From Actinobacteria bacterium UBA6100 (lineage in GTDB: Bacteria; Actinomycetota; Coriobacteriia; Anaerosomatales; Anaerosomataceae): a stretch of 12,437 nucleotides of DNA. Where the stretch lies: the NCBI GenBank assembly GCA_002423585.1, contig DIWS01000013.1, positions 341,653-354,089 on the forward strand. The letters run 5' to 3'. Positions 7,345 through 12,437 of the stretch are shown in pieces (positions within the stretch are counted from its first letter, which is position 1; the number at the start of each line of letters is the position of its first letter). Under the pieces are notes generated by a model. That model did not search any database and was not told the origin of the DNA. It saw nothing but the letters and a program-made list of their open reading frames with translations. Position numbers and translations under genes: made by a program.

Positions 7345-8688
7345 ATGAGCGCCATGAATCGCAACCCTGGCAGGGGGCCTCTGCCCGACCCGGCCAGGAG
7401 TGACGGACGCAGCGGGCTATCTTTGCAGATCAGAGAACGGGTGCAGCGCAGGCTGCTGGCCGAGCTCAATCCGGCTATCGACGCGCGCGACATCGAGCAG
7501 GTCCGCCCAACGCTCGAGCAGATCTTTCTCGAGACGCTGGCCGAGGAGCAGATCCCGCTCAGCCGCGTCGAACGGACGCTGCTTTTTGACGAGATCGTGG
7601 CCGAAATCCTTGGCTATGGGCCGCTGGAACCGATGCTGCGCGACGACAGCGTGACCGAAATCCTGGTGAACGGCCCCAACCAGGTGTTCATCGAGCGCAA
7701 CGGCCTGCTCAAGGAGACCAACGTACGCTTCCGCGACAACACCGAGTTGATGCGCATCATCGATCGCATCGTGGCGCCGCTCGGCCGTCGCGTGGACGAG
7801 ACCAGTCCGATGGTCGACGCCCGCCTGCCCGACGGCTCGCGCGTCAACGCCATTATCCCGCCGCTGTCGCTGAATGGGCCCTGCGTCAGCATCCGCAAGT
7901 TCGCCAAGACCATCTATGCGGCTGAGGATGCGATCCGGCTCGACACCTTCAGCCAGAACATGGCCGACTTTTTGCGCGCCTGCGTCATCGGCCATCTGAA
8001 CATCGTCATCTCGGGAGGAACCTCCACCGGCAAGACCACGCTGCTCAACATCGTCTCCAGCTTTTTGCCGTCCAACGAGCGCATCATCACCATCGAGGAC
8101 GCCGCGGAACTGCACCTCAACCAGCGCCACGTCGTGCGGCTTGAGGCGCGCCCGCCCAACATCGAGGGCAAGGGGCAGATCAGCATTCGGCAACTGGTCA
8201 TCAACGCCCTGCGTATGCGCCCCGACCGCATCATCGTGGGCGAGGTGCGTGGCGCCGAGGCGCTCGACATGCTGCAGGCGATGAACACCGGTCACGATGG
8301 CTCCATGACCACCGCGCACTCAAACAGCCCGCGCGATACGTTGCACCGCGTCGAGACCATGGTGCTCACCGCCGGCACCGACATGCCACTCAAGGCCATT
8401 CGCGAGCAGATCGCATCCGCCTTTGACCTGGTGGTGCACCTCAACCGCATGTCCGACGGCAGCCGCAAGATCACACAGATCTCTGAGGTGCAGGGCATGG
8501 AGGGCGACATCGTCGTCATGCAGGACATCTTTCGCTACCAGCAGACGGCGCTCAAGGACGCTCGCGTCGAGGGCTACTATACCGCCACTGGCATCCGGCC
8601 CAAGTTCATGGAAAAGATCGAGATGGCCGGCATCGAATTGCCGCCCAGTATGTTCATGCCGACCCAACGCAGAAGCAACAAACGCTGA
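7345..8688 (+). CDS. tadA: TadA/CpaF-type pilus assembly (secretion) ATPase
   Basis: A 447-residue hexameric secretion ATPase of the CpaF/TadA branch. After a variable N-terminus comes the N-terminal domain (DEIVAEILGYGPLEPMLRDD, then VTEILVNGPNQVFIERNG). The RecA-like domain has Walker A SGGTSTGKTT at 223-232 (Lys230), an acidic Asp box ITIEDAAEL, Walker B RPDRIIVGEVRG (about 292-303, Glu300) and the His box with His317 and His325 (TGHDGSMTTAHSNSPRD). All key residues are present, so it should be active. It hydrolyses ATP in the cytoplasm to drive pilin extrusion through TadB/TadC. GGAGA lies four bases before ATG 7345; ATG 7354 is an alternative. In many tad loci the ATPase gene precedes tadB; here it follows tadC and the TPR-propeller gene. 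Confidence 0.96.
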   Translation: MSAMNRNPGRGPLPDPARSDGRSGLSLQIRERVQRRLLAELNPAIDARDIEQVRPTLEQIFLETLAEEQIPLSRVERTLLFDEIVAEILGYGPLEPMLRDDSVTEILVNGPNQVFIERNGLLKETNVRFRDNTELMRIIDRIVAPLGRRVDETSPMVDARLPDGSRVNAIIPPLSLNGPCVSIRKFAKTIYAAEDAIRLDTFSQNMADFLRACVIGHLNIVISGGTSTGKTTLLNIVSSFLPSNERIITIEDAAELHLNQRHVVRLEARPPNIEGKGQISIRQLVINALRMRPDRIIVGEVRGAEALDMLQAMNTGHDGSMTTAHSNSPRDTLHRVETMVLTAGTDMPLKAIREQIASAFDLVVHLNRMSDGSRKITQISEVQGMEGDIVVMQDIFRYQQTALKDARVEGYYTATGIRPKFMEKIEMAGIELPPSMFMPTQRRSNKR

Positions 8689-8804
8689 CATCGCCCGGCT
8701 ACTTGCAGACCGGGGCATCATCATGACCAGACGCGCAATACGATCGGGGCAGGGGGCGAACGGGGTAGCGTTGTGACATAGTTGAGAGTGGGGGTGCAGA
8801 CACC

Positions 8805-10664
8805 GTGGCAGAGACGCTACGGGTCGAAGGCAAGCCAGTAAGCGCCGCTGTGGAAGCCCATCTCAGGCAGGTACTCCCCAGCGAGTACCTGGTTGTGGGG
8901 CAGCCGCTGATCTGTGGGGTGGCGATTGACGCCATCGTTGTGGGGCCGCAGGGGCTGTTCGTGCTGCACGCGCTAGACTGGGAAGGCCAGGTCACCCCCA
9001 GCACGGGCCGGCGCTGGGTCGAACGCACGGCCGCAGGCAAGCTGCGGCGCCATGCCAGCCCCGCAGGCGCAGCGAAACGCGCCCGGCGAGCGCTCCTGCG
9101 CTTTCTCAAGGACGAGTTCCCCGGGCTCAGACCGGCCATACGTCAGTATGCCGTGCTTTACGACCCGAACGCCACGCTTGCCCCGCGCCGCGCCAGCCGC
9201 CCGCCCTGTGTCACGCTGAACACGCTGGGAGCCGACATTCAGTCGGTGCCAACGTCAGTGCGCGGCCTGCGCAGCCAGGATGTGCGCCAGGCACTGGCCC
9301 TGGCGCTGGAGGAGCGCCGACTGACACGCTCCGCGCGCGTCGCGCAACCGTTCATATTCAGGTCCGGCGGTTGGTTGGGACGCGGCCGCCAGGCCCGCTC
9401 GCTCAAGCAGGTTGTGCGTCACCTGGACCGGTACCCGCAGGATGGCGTCTACCACCTGCGCAACGGCACGCTCGAGCAGTGGTTCAGGGAACAGGGCGCG
9501 CTGCACCTCGCCCGTTTGGCTCGCCAGACGGTGCAGGACAACCAGCGCGATGCGCGCGCCGCCCTCGAAGCTTTTATGCTGGGCAGCGGCATGGTGCGGC
9601 GCCCGCGCCTGGTCGCCAGGCCGCGCCGGGTCAAGCTCGGCTATGTACTCGAGGGCCAGACCGCACAGGCCTCTCTGGCGCTGCGCAGGGGCCGGGGACG
9701 CGGCTATCTCTACGGACGCGTCGAGCCCAGCGCTCCCTGGGTGCAGGTGGTGCCCACGGAGATCGAAGGCAAGCTGCAGGGCAGCGTCACCGTCGACACG
9801 TCCATGCTCAAGATCAAGCGCGAGCCCTGGGAGGGCGCCGTGCAAGTCCATTCCAGTGCCTCCGCAGAACCGATCGAGGTCCCGGTCGAGGTCCACGTGG
9901 TGCCCGCCTTACCGGGCGTGGCGCGCGTGGTGCTTCGACCGCTTCTTGGGCTGCTGCTCGGCGCTCTGCTGGGCGCAGCCATCGGGTTGTTGCTGGGCGG
10001 CGCCGCGATGGACCCGCCCCTGGGCCTGCGCGACATCACCGACCCGCCCATGTCTCGGCCGATCGCCTGGGCGCTGATCTGCGGCACGCTCTGGGGCCTC
10101 GTCGGGCTGTTGCGCGGCCTCACCTGGGATCCGGTGCTCCCCATCGGCGTGTGCGTGGGACGCTGGCTGCTCCGCGTGCTTTTGTGGGGCCTCCTGCTGA
10201 CCGCGCTCGGCTTTCTGTCGCCGTGGTTGGCGCGCTGGCTGTTCCCCTCGGCAACGGCCGCTGTGCCCGCAGCCCTGGAGCAGACCATACAGCTGGTGGC
10301 TGTAGCCCTGGCCATAGTGCCCGGCACCTGGGGCGAGTTGCTGGATGCCCGCGCCAACAGGACTGCCAGGCCCAAACACCGCGCCCTGCGCGGGTTGCTC
10401 CGTGGCGTCGCCGCCTCGCTCGTGGTAGCGGCATTACTGGTGCTGTTGCGGCTTGGCGAGCCGCTCTGGGAGCGCTGGCAGGGCACGCAACATCTGGGCA
10501 CGGCACGCGTTTGGGTCGAGCAGCGCTGGGAGCAACTCGGCGCCTGGGTGGACGACTTGTGGGGCGAGGCCTACTCGCGGCAGAACGATCGGCGCGCGCC
10601 GACGCGCTTGCCACCCACGCCCTCGCCGGGGGCTGTTCCCGGCGAGCCAGATGTGGTACAATAG
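8805..10664 (+). CDS. Degenerate NERD-like / Ig-like / polytopic membrane protein of the Tad locus
   Basis: A 619-residue protein I do not recognise as a named family. Residues about 14-110 follow the NERD (nuclease-related) pattern: VAIDAIVVGPQGLFVLHALD with Asp42, then W and G. However, the E-x-K pair of the nuclease core is replaced by His55 and Leu57, so catalysis is unlikely. At 216-250 there is a helical module (YHLRNGTLEQWFREQG). At about 267-366 lies an Ig-like beta-sandwich (VKLGYVLEGQ, GRGYLYGRVEPSAPWVQVVP, PIEVPVEVHVV) of the kind I recall in tails of bacterial kinases and chaperone-like proteins. Five membrane segments follow at about 372-398, 419-440, 444-475, 494-513 and 531-552, then a Trp-rich amphipathic stretch and a Pro-rich tail. 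No signal peptide is seen, so the N-terminal 370 residues should be cytoplasmic. The GTG start has a G-rich stretch about ten bases upstream. Its role in pilus function is unknown. Confidence 0.75.
   Translation: MAETLRVEGKPVSAAVEAHLRQVLPSEYLVVGQPLICGVAIDAIVVGPQGLFVLHALDWEGQVTPSTGRRWVERTAAGKLRRHASPAGAAKRARRALLRFLKDEFPGLRPAIRQYAVLYDPNATLAPRRASRPPCVTLNTLGADIQSVPTSVRGLRSQDVRQALALALEERRLTRSARVAQPFIFRSGGWLGRGRQARSLKQVVRHLDRYPQDGVYHLRNGTLEQWFREQGALHLARLARQTVQDNQRDARAALEAFMLGSGMVRRPRLVARPRRVKLGYVLEGQTAQASLALRRGRGRGYLYGRVEPSAPWVQVVPTEIEGKLQGSVTVDTSMLKIKREPWEGAVQVHSSASAEPIEVPVEVHVVPALPGVARVVLRPLLGLLLGALLGAAIGLLLGGAAMDPPLGLRDITDPPMSRPIAWALICGTLWGLVGLLRGLTWDPVLPIGVCVGRWLLRVLLWGLLLTALGFLSPWLARWLFPSATAAVPAALEQTIQLVAVALAIVPGTWGELLDARANRTARPKHRALRGLLRGVAASLVVAALLVLLRLGEPLWERWQGTQHLGTARVWVEQRWEQLGAWVDDLWGEAYSRQNDRRAPTRLPPTPSPGAVPGEPDVVQ
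10623..10645 (+). other. Hairpin at the end of the NERD-like gene, just before the tadE promoter-like element
   Basis: A perfect 8-bp inverted repeat (TCGCCGGG at 10623-10630 with CCCGGCGA at 10638-10645) has a 7-base loop. It lies inside the 3' end of the coding region and nine bases before the TGGTACAAT element. No T-run follows. It could be an operator, an mRNA-stabilising stem or chance. Confidence 0.35.
10654..10662 (+). promoter_or_regulatory. Putative extended -10 promoter of tadE-tadG
   Basis: TGGTACAAT (extended TGn plus TACAAT) would start a transcript near 10669, about 22 bases before ATG 10691. A weak -35-like TGTTCC lies at 10634-10639 with a 17-base spacer. The element uses the codons GTA and CAA just before the stop of the upstream gene. 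It would allow separate, higher expression of the pilin-like proteins. Confidence 0.45.
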
Positions 10665-10690
10665 GGTCAGGTATGCTTGGAGTTGACACG

Positions 10691-11092
10691 ATGAAGCGAT
10701 CTGGTCGCAGCAACGAGCGCGGAGCCGCCCTGGTCGAGATGGCACTCGTCCTCGGCCTGCTGTTGCTGCTCGTAATGGGCATCGTGGACCTTGGGCGCGC
10801 CTACAACAACTATATCATCATCATCAACGCCTCGCGCGAGGGCGCGCGCTATGCCTCGCGCTATCCGAACGATGGCTCAGGGATCATCAGCGCCACGCGC
10901 TCCGAGGCCACCAACAGCGGCATTGTGCCCACGGACATTCGCGTCACGATCACCGGCCTCAACGCGCCAACTGGCCTGCCCATCAAGATCGAAACGGCCT
11001 ATGAATACCAGACCATCCTGGGCGGCCTGATTGGGGTGAACACCATCACGCTGCGCGCTTCCACCGAGATGGTGGTCTTTGGTTTTGACTGA
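10691..11092 (+). CDS. tadE: TadE-like minor pilin
   Basis: A 133-residue protein with the TadE plan: a short basic leader, the processing-type motif ERGAALVEMALVLGLLLLLV and a soluble domain ending TITLRASTEMVVFGFD. Gly11 followed by Glu16 fits the prepilin peptidase rule (cut after Gly, Glu at +5 of the mature chain). After the helix, INASREGARYASRY is the conserved TadE N-terminal-helix exit motif. TadE proteins are minor pilin-like subunits, held in the membrane and needed for pilus assembly or adhesion. TTGGAG is placed eight bases before ATG 10691; ATG 10673 is a weaker alternative. The frame is open for more than a kilobase upstream, but that part lies opposite the codon pattern of the preceding gene and is not coding. 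It precedes the tadG-like gene by 62 bases. Confidence 0.92.
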   Translation: MKRSGRSNERGAALVEMALVLGLLLLLVMGIVDLGRAYNNYIIIINASREGARYASRYPNDGSGIISATRSEATNSGIVPTDIRVTITGLNAPTGLPIKIETAYEYQTILGGLIGVNTITLRASTEMVVFGFD

Positions 11093-11122
11093 ACATGCCT
11101 TGGTGAGCGAGCTATCGTATCC

Positions 11123-11141
11123 GTGCCGGTAGTTCCGGCGC
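11123..11141 (+). other. Intercistronic hairpin between tadE and the tadG-like gene
   Basis: Arms 11123-11129 and 11135-11141 pair over seven positions (GTGCCGG with CCGGCGC, one G-U) around a 5-base TAGTT loop. It ends two bases before the GGGAG ribosome binding site of the next gene (11143-11147), so it could tune tadE versus tadG translation or protect the tadE transcript end. It is short and may be chance. Confidence 0.3.
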
Positions 11142-11154
11142 CGGGAGCAGAGAA

Positions 11155-12165
11155 ATGAGCCTGATCGAACTACAACGCGAACGGGGCGCCATCCTGGTAC
11201 AGGTCGCCCTGATGATGGTCGTCCTACTGCTGTTCGTGGGGCTGGCTATCGACGTCGGCGCCATCTTTGGCGAACGTCGCAACATGCAGAATGCCGCCGA
11301 CGCCGGCGCGCTGGCCGGCGCGCACGCCATCTGCTTTGGCGGCGACCCGGTGGTGCTGGCGACCGAGTACGCCGTGACGCGCAATGAAGCCGAGACAGCC
11401 GTCGTCGAGATCCTCGACGGCTTCAAGGTGCACGTTACTGCGTCACGTCCCATGCAGACACGGTTCGCCCTCCTGATCGGGCTCAACACCGTGAACGTCT
11501 CGGCCGAGGCCACCGCCGCCTGCGGCGTGGCCACCAGCGGCTGCGGATTGTGGCCGGTCGCGATGGACCAGACGTTGTGGGAAGATAACTGCGATGACGT
11601 GTTCTACGTCTGGGACGACGACAAGATCCTGGATTGCAGCGTGTACGATTGCGACCTGGATGATGACGGCGACGATGACATCGTGGGCGGGGGCGACCGC
11701 GGCTGGCTTGACTTTTCAGAGGTGGTCGACCCGCACTACTATGATCCCTGCTCTCAGCCCGGCTGCGGCACCGCCGAGCTGAAGTGCTACATCGAGACCG
11801 ACTATGCCGCCCGGATCAATCTGCCGGCCTGCATTCCCGGCGACTCGGGCGTCAAGGCCGCCGCTTGGCAGGCCGCAGGCACTCGCGCTGGCACGCGCGT
11901 GCGCATTCCGCTCTTCTCGTCCATCGGCTGCGAATCTGGACATACCTGCCCCGGCGGGCTGACCTACTACGTCACCAAGTTCGGCTGCGCCACCGTCATC
12001 GATGCGGACACGGTGAACATCATCAACACTGTCACGGGCAAGAAGGAAAAGTCCAAGGTCATCATCATGGATATCGAGTGTGCCGACTGCGCCTCGAGCT
12101 GTGGCGGCACCGGAGGCGAAGCCCCGGGAGAGAAGGACCTCAAGGCGGTCTCGCTGATCGACTGA
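11155..12165 (+). CDS. tadG: TadG-like pilus-associated protein, Cys-rich with Asp-rich calcium-loop-like insert
   Basis: The 336-residue protein begins with the Tad/TadG motif: ERGAILVQVALMMVVLLLFV, then GLAIDVGAIFGERRNMQNAA and DAGALAGAHA. Gly11 and Gln16 mimic a prepilin cut site but with Gln instead of Glu at +5. After the helix, the exported part carries 16 Cys in all, probably disulfide-linked. An acidic insert at about 146-186 contains DLDDDGDDD (Asp167, 169, 171, 175), which matches the DxDxDGxxD calcium-binding loop. This leads to GGGDRGWLDF, a GWLD motif I recall in other TadG-like proteins. The C-terminus is Cys/Gly-rich (ECADCASSCGGTGG) with an acidic tail. The rest is not a known enzyme. 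Start ATG 11155 has GGGAG seven bases upstream. It is the last gene of the operon. Family calls are firm for the N-terminal part; the calcium site is inference. A von Willebrand A domain, common in TadG, is not seen. Confidence 0.85.
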   Translation: MSLIELQRERGAILVQVALMMVVLLLFVGLAIDVGAIFGERRNMQNAADAGALAGAHAICFGGDPVVLATEYAVTRNEAETAVVEILDGFKVHVTASRPMQTRFALLIGLNTVNVSAEATAACGVATSGCGLWPVAMDQTLWEDNCDDVFYVWDDDKILDCSVYDCDLDDDGDDDIVGGGDRGWLDFSEVVDPHYYDPCSQPGCGTAELKCYIETDYAARINLPACIPGDSGVKAAAWQAAGTRAGTRVRIPLFSSIGCESGHTCPGGLTYYVTKFGCATVIDADTVNIINTVTGKKEKSKVIIMDIECADCASSCGGTGGEAPGEKDLKAVSLID

Positions 12166-12212
12166 GCGACCGCGGACCAGCCGGCGAGACACGCTTACTG
12201 CAGAACAAAGCC

Positions 12213-12247
12213 GACAGGAGCACCAGAGGTGCTCCTGTCTTCTTGTT
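12213..12247 (+). terminator. Rho-independent terminator of the Tad operon, probably bidirectional
   Basis: GACAGGAGCACC (12213-12224) pairs perfectly over 12 bp with GGTGCTCCTGTC (12228-12239) around an AGA loop and is followed on the + strand by TTCTTGTT. On the - strand the stem is followed by GGCTTTGTT, so it can also end the convergent ATPase gene. It lies 47 bases after the tadG stop. Confidence 0.9.
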
Positions 12248-12271
12248 GTACCCGCGCAGTGCGCGCCGGTC

Positions 12272-12437
12272 TCAGGCCCGCGCGTGCGCGCGGATGTCGA
12301 CGCGCCGCAGCAGGTTGGCGTTGGTGACCACCGTGATCGAACTGGTGGCCATGGCGATCTCGGCCAGCGCCGGGTGCAGCAGCCCCAGGACCGCCAGCGG
12401 AATCATCACCAGGTTGTAGGCGAACGCCCAGAACAGG
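12272..12437 (-). CDS. C-terminal end of a Cu(I)-type P1B heavy-metal-translocating ATPase (start beyond window edge)
   Basis: Reading the complement from the right edge gives 54 residues ending at a TGA (complement of 12272-12274). They read LFWAFAYNLVMIPLAVLGLL, then a short loop, then MATSSITVVTNANLLRR and a basic/His tail. This is the last two membrane helices of a P1B ATPase. Tyr-Asn in the first helix and M-x-x-S-S in the second are the metal-binding motifs of the Cu(I) group (CopA-like). The family pumps copper ions out of the cytoplasm using ATP. Everything upstream (P-domain, A-domain, any metal-binding domain) is outside the window, so function beyond the group cannot be checked here. 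It converges on the Tad operon with only the terminator between, and nothing links it functionally to the pilus genes. Confidence 0.85.
   Translation of the reverse strand, partial: LFWAFAYNLVMIPLAVLGLLHPALAEIAMATSSITVVTNANLLRRVDIRAHARA

Noticed and set aside
8689..8804. 116-base gap between tadA and the NERD-like gene, checked for promoter or small gene
   Set aside because: TTGTGA at 8771 has no matching -10, and the open frame crossing the gap is a shadow of tadA in another frame; nothing supportable was seen.
10683..10688. Perfect TTGACA hexamer just before tadE
   Set aside because: It lies between the Shine-Dalgarno and the ATG, and no -10 is found at the right distance inside tadE.
9371..10690. 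Open frame running about 440 codons into the start of tadE
   Set aside because: It overlaps the NERD-like gene in another frame and has a low-complexity Ala/Arg/Gly composition; tadE has its own start and Shine-Dalgarno at 10691.
10806..10830. ATC triplet run in tadE
   Set aside because: It encodes consecutive Ile residues of the N-terminal helix region and is only four to five units long; not a meaningful microsatellite.
1..12437. CRISPR arrays, tRNA/rRNA genes, insertion sequences and attachment sites
   Set aside because: No spaced direct repeats, no cloverleaf or rRNA-like stretches, no transposase or terminal inverted repeats were seen on reading both strands.

Overview
The window is a GC-rich (about two-thirds GC by eye), tightly packed accessory locus. 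It holds most of a Tad/Flp-type pilus (type IVc pilus, archaeal-like) assembly operon on the + strand, closed by a strong terminator, with the tail of a copper-type P-type ATPase gene converging from the right edge. There is no secretin in what is visible. One protein carries a Pro/Thr-rich linker of the type common in secreted proteins of Chloroflexota, and the TadG-like protein and the kinase-tail-like Ig module also look Chloroflexota-like. I infer a GC-rich, monoderm-like Chloroflexota (Anaerolineae or relative) as the source; this rests on protein style only, not on a marker gene.

Layout: the 3' part of cpaB (SAF-domain pilus protein, cut by the left edge), a small ICMT-like membrane methyltransferase, tadZ/cpaE (pseudo-receiver plus ParA/MinD-like ATPase), tadB with an unusual N-terminal extracytoplasmic domain, tadC, a large TPR / transmembrane / Pro-Thr linker / TolB-like propeller protein, tadA/cpaF (the secretion ATPase), a 619-residue membrane protein with a degenerate NERD-like domain and an Ig-like domain, tadE and a Cys- and Asp-rich tadG-like gene. 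A 12-bp-stem terminator follows at 12213-12239, then the C-terminal 54 codons of a Cu(I)-type P1B ATPase on the - strand.

How they fit together: TadA would power a TadB/TadC inner-membrane platform, TadZ would place the machine at a cell site, CpaB would act on the outer face, and TadE/TadG would be minor pilins or tip/anchor proteins with prepilin-like N-termini. The major Flp pilin and the TadV prepilin peptidase are not in this window and may lie to the left or elsewhere.

What stands out is the set of additions to the standard Tad kit: a YtkA/FixH-like domain fused to TadB, an externally facing TPR-propeller protein between tadC and tadA, a NERD-like membrane protein lacking the usual nuclease residues between tadA and tadE, a membrane methyltransferase next to cpaB, and a TadG-like protein with a calcium-loop-like Asp motif. 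Together they suggest a Tad variant with extra surface-sensing or envelope-anchoring parts. That is inference from neighbourhood and domain content.
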